From: Streptomyces humidus
GTDB taxonomy: Bacteria; Actinomycetota; Actinomycetes; Streptomycetales; Streptomycetaceae
NCBI RefSeq assembly: GCF_014649655.1
Contig: NZ_BMTL01000055.1
Location: 1-37,269, forward strand
Length of the DNA stretch: 37,269 bases
Direction of reading: 5' to 3'
A program made the translations under genes and the position numbers. A model generated the notes under the pieces. That model was not told where the DNA came from and did no database searches. It saw only the letters and a program-made list of their open reading frames with translations. This document shows positions 8,720 to 15,391 of this stretch, piece after piece (the stretch's first letter is position 1; every line of letters starts with the position of its first letter).

Positions 8720-8743
8720 GCGGGGCGGCGGTCGCCGCCCCGC
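8720..8743 (-). terminator. GC-rich hairpin after the SDR gene
   Basis: An almost perfect 24-base palindrome, GCGGGGCGGCG and CGCCGCCCCGC around a GT centre, lies 16 bases after the SDR stop. It has no T-run, as is common for streptomycete terminators. Confidence 0.5.
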
Positions 8744-8759
8744 GGGTGACCAGAGATGA

Positions 8760-9497
8760 TCAGCGGGACTGGTCGGTGGGGCGCACGAGGATCTCGTTGA
8801 CCGCGACGTGGTCGGGCTGTGTGACGGCGTAGACCACCGCGGCCGCGATGTCCTCCGGCTGAAGGGTCCGCATCGACTCGGCCATGGTCTTGACCGCGGC
8901 ACGGCTGGTGGGGTCGGTGATGTGGTCGGCCAACTCGGTCGAGACGAAGCCCGGCTCCACGAGGACGACACGGACCCCCTGCTCGGTCACCTCCTGGCGC
9001 AGCGCCTCGGCGAAGGCGTTGACGCCGAACTTGGTGGCGGAGTAGACCGCGGCGCCGGCCGAGGAGATACGGCCCGAGGTGGAGGAGATCTGGACCACCG
9101 CACCGCGGGAACGCAGCAGGTGGGGCAGCGCCGCGTGCACCGTGTACATGGAGCCCAGCAGGTTGGTCTCCACCATGCGGGTCCACTCCGCGGGGTCCGC
9201 GTCCAGGACGGGGCCGGTGAGCATGATGCCGGCGTTGTTCACGACGATGTCGAGGGTGCCGAAGCGTTCGACGGTCCGGTCGACGGCCTCGCGTACCGAC
9301 TCGGGGTCGCTGACGTCCATGTCCAGGACGAGAATCTCCCCGGGCGCTTCCTGCGCCAGGGCCTCGAGCCGGTCGGTCCTGCGGCCACCGACGGCCACGA
9401 TGGCCCCCGCCTTGGACAGCGCCAGTGCGGTCGCCCTGCCGATGCCGGACGAGGCGCCGGTGACGAGGACGACCTTGGGGTCGAGAACGGAACTCAT
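8760..9497 (-). CDS. Short-chain dehydrogenase/reductase
   Basis: A 245-residue classical SDR. The cofactor motif is VTGASSGIGRA near the N-terminus, NNAG follows, and the catalytic Ser plus YSATK (Tyr and Lys) are present. It is an NAD(P)-dependent oxidoreductase acting on an unknown alcohol or ketone. The ATG at 9497 has GGAG upstream. It is divergent from the TetR gene at 9669, with a long dyad operator between them, so it is very probably the target of that repressor rather than of the ECF41 system. Confidence 0.94.
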   Translation of the reverse strand: MSSVLDPKVVLVTGASSGIGRATALALSKAGAIVAVGGRRTDRLEALAQEAPGEILVLDMDVSDPESVREAVDRTVERFGTLDIVVNNAGIMLTGPVLDADPAEWTRMVETNLLGSMYTVHAALPHLLRSRGAVVQISSTSGRISSAGAAVYSATKFGVNAFAEALRQEVTEQGVRVVLVEPGFVSTELADHITDPTSRAAVKTMAESMRTLQPEDIAAAVVYAVTQPDHVAVNEILVRPTDQSR

Positions 9498-9603
9498 GTC
9501 ATCTCCGAAAGAGGTGGTGGGGTGGGACGGGCAGGCCGTGTCGTGTGCGAGGACAGGACACGGCGGTCCGAGAAGGTGACCGGGGGGTCATGTTGTGCCA
9601 GCG

Positions 9604-9641
9604 TAACACTGAGAATGACCCACGAGTCATGTTCAGTGTTA
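9604..9641. promoter_or_regulatory. 38-bp dyad operator between SDR and tetR-type gene
   Basis: TAACACTGA (9604-9612) is a perfect inverted repeat of TCAGTGTTA (9633-9641). Inside it, ATGAC (9615-9619) pairs with GTCAT (9626-9630). The symmetry centre is at 9622/9623. Its position between the divergent SDR and TetR-family genes suggests that the TetR protein binds here, perhaps as two dimers, and represses both genes. Confidence 0.75.
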
Positions 9642-9668
9642 ATGTTGTGACACGCAGAGAGGGGCGTC

Positions 9669-10325
9669 ATGACCGGGAGAACAGCGGCAGTGCAGGCCAG
9701 GGCCGACAGTGTGCGCAATCGGCGGCTGCTCCTGCGAGCGGCCACCGAGGCCTTCGCGGAATGCGGGGTGGATGTGTCGATGCACACGATCGCCCAGCGG
9801 GCCGGCGTCGCCAAGGGCACGGTGTTCCGGCACTTCCCGACGAAGGACGACCTTCTCGCGGCGATCATGATGCAGCTGCTCGACCGGCTGCGCGAGGCGG
9901 CGGACCGGTTCCTGCGCGCCGACGACGCCGGCGGTGCGCTGAAGGACTTCATGGCACACGGAATCGGCCTGCTCGCCGCCGACCGCGCGTTCTGCGACGT
10001 CATCGGCCGGCCCTCGCTGCAGCACGCGGACGTACGCGAGGCGATCGACCGGCTCTGCGACACGGTCGAGGACCTCACCGGCCGGGCCAGAGAACAAGGA
10101 GCCGTCCGCGGTGACATCACCGGAACCGACATCGTGCTGCTCCTCGGCGGCATCCACCAGACCGCCCAGCCGCTGCTGGACCGCGAACCGCGGGCGTGGG
10201 AACGCTTCCTGGAGATCGCGTTCGACGGATTGCGGGCCCGTGACCGCGCGACCCTGCCCCATCCGCCCCCCGCCCGGCTGCGGATGGCGGACCCGTCGGG
10301 CGCCTCTGCACCGACGGGGAAGTGA
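9669..10325 (+). CDS. TetR-family transcriptional regulator
   Basis: A 218-residue regulator. The N-terminal helix-turn-helix is typical (AATEAFAECG, then AQRAGVAKGTVFRHFPTKDDL, residues about 25-65). The variable C-terminal half is the ligand-binding part. The ATG follows GAGAGGGGCGTC. It lies divergently from an SDR with a 38-bp dyad between, the usual arrangement for an autoregulated repressor controlling a neighbouring enzyme. Confidence 0.95.
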   Translation: MTGRTAAVQARADSVRNRRLLLRAATEAFAECGVDVSMHTIAQRAGVAKGTVFRHFPTKDDLLAAIMMQLLDRLREAADRFLRADDAGGALKDFMAHGIGLLAADRAFCDVIGRPSLQHADVREAIDRLCDTVEDLTGRAREQGAVRGDITGTDIVLLLGGIHQTAQPLLDREPRAWERFLEIAFDGLRARDRATLPHPPPARLRMADPSGASAPTGK

Positions 10326-10338
10326 CACTAAGTGGCAC
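10322..10338. promoter_or_regulatory. 17-bp dyad upstream of the sigma-like gene
   Basis: GTGACACTAAGTGGCAC has seven of its eight base pairs symmetrical about the A at 10330 (core CACT-A-AGTG). It overlaps the stop of the TetR gene, about 150 bases before the sigma-like gene, and may be an operator for it. No ECF41-type site is seen here. Confidence 0.3.
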
Positions 10339-10484
10339 ATCATCGGTGTGTTGTGAAATCATGCCGCAGCTTCTGTCTCGATCAGGCCGGCCGACCAGCC
10401 GGGTACGGACGGGGGCGGGTCACGTCCGAGTCATGCCGTCGCGGCGGCTGCGCTCCGGACTCTCGTCGGCGTGGGGGTCGCTCC

Positions 10485-11216
10485 ATGGATCACGTCGTTG
10501 GCGCGGTACCGCTCGCCGAGTCGCTCGACGAACGGCGGCACCTGCTGGACGTCGCCTGCCGTGCACTCGGCAGCCGCGTCGCGGCCGAACGCGTCGTCGA
10601 CGAGGCCTACCGGCGTTGGTACCGCCTCACCGATCCGGAGCGGCTCCGGATGCCGTCCCCCTGTGTCTGGCTCACCCAGGCCGTGGACGAGGCATGTCTG
10701 ACGCGACCGGCGCCGGCCTGGCCCGGCGGGGAGGAACGGGAGATCCAGGCCCTGCGGGCCCTGTGCGGTGAGGACGTGGAACCGGTCGAGCGGGCCCGGT
10801 TGACTGTGGGTGCACGGCGTGCGCGGCCCGTGTCGGCGCGTCGCGAGCATGAGATCACCGTTGCCGTGCGGCAGGCGTGCAGCGATCAGGACGGCCTCCG
10901 GCTGCGGTCGCTGCTGGCCCCCGACGCGACGGCCTTCTTCGACAGCGGCGGCAAGATCCGGGCGCTGACCCGGCCCGTTCGCGGTGACGAGCAGGTCGCC
11001 CGCAGCCTGTTGGTCCTGCTGGCCGGACAGCGGCGCGTGACCCTGTGCACCGGATCGGTCAACGGGCGCACCGGCCTCGTCGCCCGGTGCGACGACCAGG
11101 TCGCCGCGGTGCTGACGCTCGACATCGCGGACGCACTGGTCCTGCAGGTCTGGGCGGTTCTCAACCCCGACAAGCTGCGTAGCTGGAACCGCTGGAACCG
11201 CTCCCTTCCTGGGTGA
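10485..11216 (+). CDS. ECF41-like protein lacking sigma4, with SnoaL-like C-terminus
   Basis: A 243-residue protein resembling the two ends of an ECF41 sigma factor without its middle. Residues 19-70 (HLLDVACRALGSRVAAERVVDEAYRRW...) resemble the core-binding sigma2 region. The linker motif WLPEP and the sigma4 helix-turn-helix are absent. Residues 123-235 resemble the SnoaL-like extension, including DSGGK (153-157, near-consensus DGGGK) and NPDKL (226-230, exact). It cannot recognise a -35 box in the usual way. It may modulate the neighbouring sigma factors by binding core polymerase or their domains, but this is inference. The ATG at 10485 follows a GGGGG-containing site; the upstream reading is low-complexity. 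Its 3' end overlaps the convergent ECF41 gene by 56 bases. Confidence 0.72.
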   Translation: MDHVVGAVPLAESLDERRHLLDVACRALGSRVAAERVVDEAYRRWYRLTDPERLRMPSPCVWLTQAVDEACLTRPAPAWPGGEEREIQALRALCGEDVEPVERARLTVGARRARPVSARREHEITVAVRQACSDQDGLRLRSLLAPDATAFFDSGGKIRALTRPVRGDEQVARSLLVLLAGQRRVTLCTGSVNGRTGLVARCDDQVAAVLTLDIADALVLQVWAVLNPDKLRSWNRWNRSLPG

Positions 11217-12174
11217 GCTCACGTGCCACGGCATCCCCGGGACGCGCGGGCGGGCGCGCGCAGGCGGCGCGGGATCCGAGGAAGCCGGCGATCTTGTCGG
11301 GGGTGAACACCCACAGAACCCGGTGGATCCCCCGCCGTGTGGCGGCGATGGTCATGAAGGTGGCGGGCCGGCCGTCCCTGTACAGCAGGACCCCGGCGCG
11401 CCCGTTGGCCTGCACGGGTGCGATCTCGACCGTCGGCCAGAAGCGTGACGCGGCGGTCGAGAGGTTCGCCACCCGGGCACGACCGATCACGGGTACGCGG
11501 GCCGCACCGCGCAGCCCGTTGCCGTCGGACAGACTGACCGCGTCGGGCGTCAGGAGCGCCTCCAGCGAGGCCACGTCACCTTCCTGGGCGGCCGCGACGA
11601 AGGCATCGAGCAGCCTGCGGTGCTCCTGGACGTCGACACTGTCCCGCTCGTCGTCCGTCAGGTGCTTGCGCGCCCTGCTCACGATCTTCCTGGCGTTGAC
11701 CGGGGTGAGGCGCAGGATCTCCGCGATCTCCGAGTAGCCGTACTCGAAGGCCTCCCTCAGCACGTAGGCGGTCCGTTCGGTGGGGGTGAGCTTCTGCAGG
11801 ACGAGAAGCAGGGCGAGTTCCAGGGCCTCGGCGCGTTCGGCGCCGGCCACCGCGTCGATGCTGGTGTCGATGGGTTCGGGCAGCCAGGGCCCGATGTAGG
11901 TCTCGCGGCGCACGCGGGCGGACTGCGCCACGTTGATGGCCAGCCTCGTCGTCGTGCTCGACAGGAACGCCGCGGGGCTGACCACCGCCGAACGGTCGGT
12001 CCGCTGCCAGCGCAGCCACGCCTCCTGCACGACGTCCTCGGCTTCCGTCGCGCTGCCCAGGACGCGGTAGGCGATACCGAAGAGCCGGGGCCGCAGTTCC
12101 ACGAAGGTGGTGACGGCCTCGGCGAGGTTCCTGTCCGCGGGGGGCGCCTCTGTGGGGGATGCCTCTGGATACAT
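11161..12174 (-). CDS. ECF41-family (SigJ-type) RNA polymerase sigma factor
   Basis: A 337-residue ECF sigma factor. Sigma2 covers about residues 28-92 (RLFGIAYRVLGS, EAEDVVQEAWLRW). The ECF41 linker motif WLPEP is at 97-101 and sigma4 at about 120-175. A SnoaL-like extension from about 185 replaces an anti-sigma factor. The extension signatures are altered: DGNGL at 217-221 instead of DGGGK and TPDKI at 291-295 instead of NPDKL. A 40-residue tail follows. Start ATG 12174 has AGAGGG upstream. A perfect ECF41-type site lies 88 bases upstream, so it is likely autoregulated. It is the best candidate for the sigma factor reading the island's motif. Confidence 0.94.
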   Translation of the reverse strand: MYPEASPTEAPPADRNLAEAVTTFVELRPRLFGIAYRVLGSATEAEDVVQEAWLRWQRTDRSAVVSPAAFLSSTTTRLAINVAQSARVRRETYIGPWLPEPIDTSIDAVAGAERAEALELALLLVLQKLTPTERTAYVLREAFEYGYSEIAEILRLTPVNARKIVSRARKHLTDDERDSVDVQEHRRLLDAFVAAAQEGDVASLEALLTPDAVSLSDGNGLRGAARVPVIGRARVANLSTAASRFWPTVEIAPVQANGRAGVLLYRDGRPATFMTIAATRRGIHRVLWVFTPDKIAGFLGSRAACARPPARPGDAVARELTQEGSGSSGSSYAACRG

Positions 12175-12262
12175 GTCCCTCTGACTCCGTTCCTCCGGGG
12201 CCCGGGTTGTCGGAATGCGGCCACGAGGCGCTCACAGACCCGGCGACCGTCTCCTCCTCAAG

Positions 12263-12289
12263 GACCGAGGGACCAAGGACGCTGTGACA
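12263..12289 (-). promoter_or_regulatory. ECF41-type promoter motif of the sigma gene (autoregulation)
   Basis: On the minus strand TGTCACA (12289-12283) and GGTC (12266-12263) are separated by 16 bases. The next gene is the ECF41 sigma factor at 11161-12174. A strong terminator directly upstream isolates it from the NmrA-like gene. Confidence 0.75.
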
Positions 12290-12310
12290 GTGCCTTTTGA
12301 AGCTCAAAAA

Positions 12311-12351
12311 ATGGGCCTGTCGTTCCACGGTGTGTGGAACGACAGGCCCAT
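12311..12351 (-). terminator. Strong intrinsic terminator of the NmrA-like gene
   Basis: Arms of 18 bases (12311-12328 and 12334-12351) pair perfectly around a 5-base loop. On the minus strand they are followed by a run of T (12310-12305). It lies 10 bases after the stop of the gene at 12362. Confidence 0.93.
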
Positions 12352-12361
12352 GAAGACGCGC

Positions 12362-13108
12362 CTACTGCTGCTGGGCGAGCCAGTCGACGAAACGGGTCTC
12401 GCCGATGCGGGCGTCCGGGCCGGGAAGCAGCGTGGTCTCCTGCAACTCGGCGCCGAAGTAGGGGGCGTGCACGTCGGCGACGACCGTACGCGCATCGTTC
12501 TTGGCGGCCAGGCCCTTGCGGATCAGCTCGTCGAGCTGGAAGGTGTCGGGACCGGCCACCTCGACCACACCGTTGACCGGCGTGCCCACGGCGGTGCGGC
12601 CCACTGTGGCGGCGACGTCGTCCGAATGGACGGGCTGGATCTTCACAGGGGCCAGCTTGACGGTGTCCCCCTCGGTCGCCGACTCGGCGATGCCCTTCAT
12701 GAACTCGAAGAACTGCGTGGCGTGCACGATCGACCACGGGATCCCGGAGGCCTTGATCAGTTCCTCCTGCGCCTGCTTGGCACGGAAGTAGCCGCTCTCC
12801 TGGAGCCGTTCCGTACCCACCACCGACAGGGCGACGTGGTGGGTGACACCGGCGTTCGCCTCAGCCTTGAGGAGGTTGGTGGTGGAGGTGCGGAAGAACT
12901 CCATGACGTCGTCGTCCGCGAAGGAGGGCGAGTTGGAGACGTCGATCACGACGGCCGCGCCCTCCAGCACCTCGGCCAGGCCCTCGCCCGTCAGCGTGTT
13001 GACGCCGGTGTTCGGGGCGGCCGCCACCGCCTCATGGCCGTGTTCGTTGAGCTTGCTGACGACCTTCGAGCCGATCAGTCCGGTGCCGCCGATCACTACG
13101 ACCTTCAT
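12362..13108 (-). CDS. NmrA-like NAD(P)-binding reductase (extended SDR)
   Basis: A 248-residue atypical/extended SDR of the NmrA / NAD(P)-binding type. It starts MKVVVIGGTGLIGSKVV (glycine-rich nucleotide-binding loop) and has the family's HHVALSVVGTERL and YFRAKQAQEELI segments. Such proteins reduce quinones or other small molecules, or sense NADP(H). The start at 13108 has GGAAGGAA upstream. It is nearly identical in plan to the gene at 27484-28227, and a deleted copy is at 2868-3296. It follows the flavoprotein gene at 13227 but has its own ECF41-type promoter. Epimerase-like SDRs are a known class of ECF41 target. Confidence 0.92.
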   Translation of the reverse strand: MKVVVIGGTGLIGSKVVSKLNEHGHEAVAAAPNTGVNTLTGEGLAEVLEGAAVVIDVSNSPSFADDDVMEFFRTSTTNLLKAEANAGVTHHVALSVVGTERLQESGYFRAKQAQEELIKASGIPWSIVHATQFFEFMKGIAESATEGDTVKLAPVKIQPVHSDDVAATVGRTAVGTPVNGVVEVAGPDTFQLDELIRKGLAAKNDARTVVADVHAPYFGAELQETTLLPGPDARIGETRFVDWLAQQQ

Positions 13109-13155
13109 GGGGACGTTCCTTCCACTCATTCTCATCTGCTGCCTGCACGAGGTAT

Positions 13156-13182
13156 GACCGGAAACTGATCGGCGCTGTGACA
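13156..13182 (-). promoter_or_regulatory. ECF41-type promoter motif (TGTCACA-N16-GGTC)
   Basis: On the minus strand TGTCACA (13182-13176) and GGTC (13159-13156) have a 16-base spacer, 47 bases before the NmrA-like ATG at 13108. Confidence 0.75.
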
Positions 13183-13226
13183 CCTTTCTCGAAATTCCGG
13201 AAATCTTCTCCCGGGCAGGGTCATTC

Positions 13227-14969
13227 CTATTCGACGAGCTTTCCGTCCGCCGAGACGTCCTCCATCAGGGCCGCGATCTCGTCGGGGACAGGGCTGATGG
13301 GCGCGCGGGTGATGCCGTCGGTCGGGGACCAGACGAGGTTCACCCGCAGCGCGGGATCCATGTCGGGGTAGTCGCTGCGGTTGTGGCATCCGCGCGTCTC
13401 GCGCCGCTCCAGCGCCGCTTCCAGCGTGGCCCTCGCCGCCAGGGCCGACGACTTGAGGTCGAAGGCGTGGGCGAGGTCCTGGAAGCCCGCGATGTCCGGA
13501 TGGACGCCGACGTCCTCCATGCGCTTCTCGATGGCGTCCAGCTCCGCCAGCCCGGTGCGCAGGCCCTCCTCGTCACGGACCACGCCCGCGTGCTCGGTCA
13601 TGGTGTTGCGGATCGCGCGCTGCAGGGCGCGCACGTTCTCGGGTCCGTCCGCGGCGAGCAGGTCGTCGACCTCCGCACGCGCCTGTGCCACCGCGGCGGC
13701 CGAGCGCGGCTGCGCGGTCAGGGACTCCGAGTAGGCGGCGGCCGCCTGTCCGGTGATGCGGCCGTACACCAGCAGCTCGATGAGGCTGTTGCCGCCGAGC
13801 CGGTTGGCGCCGTGCAGTCCGCTGGAGGCCTCGCCGATGGCGTACAGGCCCCGCACGTCCGTGCTGTGGTCCTCGGGGCGGACCCACACACCGCCCATCG
13901 AGTAGTGCGCGGTGGGCGCGACCTCGATGGGATCCCGGGTGATGTCCAGCATCTGCAGGTCCAGCAGTGTCTGGTAGACGCGGGGGAGCCGGTTCATGAT
14001 GGTCCGCCGGGGCAGGTGGGAGACGTCGAGCCACACCCCGCCGTTGGGCGTGCCGCGGCCTTCCTTGATCTCGGTGTAGGAGGCGAGGGCGACCCGGTCG
14101 CGTGTGGACAGCTCCATGCGTACGGGGTCGTAGCGGTTCATGTACCGCTCGCCGAGCGCGTTGCGCAGGATGCCGCCCTCACCGCGGGCCGCCTCGCTCA
14201 CCAGGGTCCCGGCCGCGTTCTCCGGCTCGATGATGCCGGAGGGGTGGAACTGGACGAGTTCCGGGTCGCGCAGCCGGGCACCGGCCTCCGCGGCCAGCCG
14301 GAAGGAGTCGCCGGTGTTCTCGTCGCGTCGTGAGGAGGTGCGCCGCCAGATCCGGGTGTGGCCGCCGGCCGCGAGGATGACGGCGTCCGCGTGCACGAGG
14401 CAGCGCCTGCCGTCGGCAAGGCCGAAGCCGTAGGCGCCGAAGACGGTGCCGTCGTGGACCAGGAGACGGGTGATGTAGACGTTGTCGAGCACCGGTATGT
14501 CCAGCTGGTTCGCGCGCCGGATGAGCGTGCGCTGGATCTCCAGGCCCGTGTAGTCGCCCGCGAAGGCGGTGCGGCGGAACTTGTGGGCGCCGAAGAAGCG
14601 CTGGGAGATCCGGCCGTCCTCCTCCCGGGCGAAGGCCATGCCGTAGCGCTCCAGGTCGTCGATGCCGAGGGCGGCTCCCCGGGTGACGATCTCGGCCGTG
14701 CGGGGGTCGCCGAGGAGGTAGCTCTCCTTGAGGGTGTCGGCGGCGTGCTGCTGCCAGGTGTCCTCGGGGTCCATCGTGGCCAGGGCCGCATTGATCCCGC
14801 CGGCGGCGAGAGAGGTGTGGGTGTCCTCCTTGGGGCGCTTGCCGACTGCGAGGACATCGACGCCGGCCTCGGCCAGCTCGATGGCCGCTCGCAGGCCCGC
14901 TCCGCCGGTGCCGATCACCAGCACTGTGGTGGAAAGACGTTGTTCGGTGGCAACCACGATTGCTCCCAT
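13227..14969 (-). CDS. FAD-dependent flavoprotein of the fumarate reductase / L-aspartate oxidase family
   Basis: A 580-residue FAD enzyme of the succinate dehydrogenase/fumarate reductase flavoprotein superfamily. The nucleotide-binding loop is VLVIGTGGAG (residues 16-25) and HTSLAAGGIN at 51-60 is the flavin-linkage segment. Substrate-site motifs HPSGI (242-246), ARGEGG, TAHYSMGGV (353-361) and HGANRLGGNSL (386-396) are all intact. A membrane anchor is lacking. The partner electron carrier is probably the ferredoxin whose remnant lies divergently at 15151. The start may be ATG 14969 or, better matched to a GGGAG site and to the promoter distance, GTG 14957. A decayed paralogue is at 28384-29994. 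Confidence 0.92.
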   Translation of the reverse strand: MGAIVVATEQRLSTTVLVIGTGGAGLRAAIELAEAGVDVLAVGKRPKEDTHTSLAAGGINAALATMDPEDTWQQHAADTLKESYLLGDPRTAEIVTRGAALGIDDLERYGMAFAREEDGRISQRFFGAHKFRRTAFAGDYTGLEIQRTLIRRANQLDIPVLDNVYITRLLVHDGTVFGAYGFGLADGRRCLVHADAVILAAGGHTRIWRRTSSRRDENTGDSFRLAAEAGARLRDPELVQFHPSGIIEPENAAGTLVSEAARGEGGILRNALGERYMNRYDPVRMELSTRDRVALASYTEIKEGRGTPNGGVWLDVSHLPRRTIMNRLPRVYQTLLDLQMLDITRDPIEVAPTAHYSMGGVWVRPEDHSTDVRGLYAIGEASSGLHGANRLGGNSLIELLVYGRITGQAAAAYSESLTAQPRSAAAVAQARAEVDDLLAADGPENVRALQRAIRNTMTEHAGVVRDEEGLRTGLAELDAIEKRMEDVGVHPDIAGFQDLAHAFDLKSSALAARATLEAALERRETRGCHNRSDYPDMDPALRVNLVWSPTDGITRAPISPVPDEIAALMEDVSADGKLVE

Positions 14970-14993
14970 CGCTCGGGGTGGTCACCTGCTACG

Positions 14994-15020
14994 ACCAGGT
15001 GGAGTGACGGTTTGTGACAC
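14994..15020 (-). promoter_or_regulatory. ECF41-type promoter motif (TGTCACA-N16-GGTC)
   Basis: On the minus strand TGTCACA (15020-15014) and GGTC (14997-14994) are spaced by 16 bases. It is only 24 bases from ATG 14969 and 36 from GTG 14957, which favours the GTG as start of the flavoprotein. It is back to back with the site at 15051. Confidence 0.75.
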
Positions 15021-15050
15021 CGCCGCCCTGGCCCGGGCCCGCCTGTCGGT

Positions 15051-15077
15051 GTCACACCCCGGCGGCCGGGCCGGTCA
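15051..15077 (+). promoter_or_regulatory. ECF41-type promoter motif, divergent (TGTCACA-N16-GGTC)
   Basis: TGTCACA (15051-15057) and GGTC (15074-15077) on the plus strand with a 16-base spacer. The next start on this strand is the ATG at 15151, 73 bases away, which has a strong ribosome binding site and opens the ferredoxin-like remnant. Confidence 0.7.
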
Positions 15078-15150
15078 TACCGCACACCGGCCGGGCGGAC
15101 GAAGGCCGTGCGGTCCGCAACCGCCGGCCGGCGAAGGGGAGGTGGGGACG

Positions 15151-15290
15151 ATGACCTACGTCATCTCTTCCGCGGCGTGCCGGGGGAGGGCATCGGGCGG
15201 GCCGCGCGGGCCGACCATCCTGTGGTCGCCGCCCTGCCCTCGCAGCACGCGGTCAAGAACGACCTGTCCGGATTCGCCGCCCGCAAGGAG
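15151..15290 (+). pseudogene. Probable 7Fe-type ferredoxin remnant with internal deletion
   Basis: GGAGGTGGGGACG precedes an ATG that opens with MTYVI, the usual start of actinobacterial 7Fe/dicluster ferredoxins. The cysteine clusters are missing. In another frame, about 20 residues on, the text ADHPVVAALPSQ (15213-15245) resembles the C-terminal end of the same family. I infer that the middle of a ferredoxin gene has been deleted, with a change of frame. The promoter and ribosome binding site are intact. The identification rests on two short segments, so it is moderate at best. The rest of the stretch to 15391 shows nothing recognisable. Confidence 0.45.
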
Positions 15291-15391
15291 GAGGCGTCGA
15301 CGCCGACCCGTGGTTCCCGTGGTGAGCCGCCCGGGCCCGGCGCGGCGGGCCGGAGGTTCAGGCACCCGGGGACGGCGTGCAGGGGGGCGGG

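Noticed and set aside
8799..8826. CGTCACA-N17-GGTC on the minus strand inside the SDR gene
   Set aside because: It lies within coding sequence near the 3' end of the SDR and has no gene just downstream; the spacer is also off by one. Probably chance.
9646..9652. TGTGACA (TGTCACA on the minus strand) upstream of the SDR gene
   Set aside because: No GGTC or CGTC stands 16 or 17 bases downstream (the sequence there is TGAC), and the dyad operator explains the region better.
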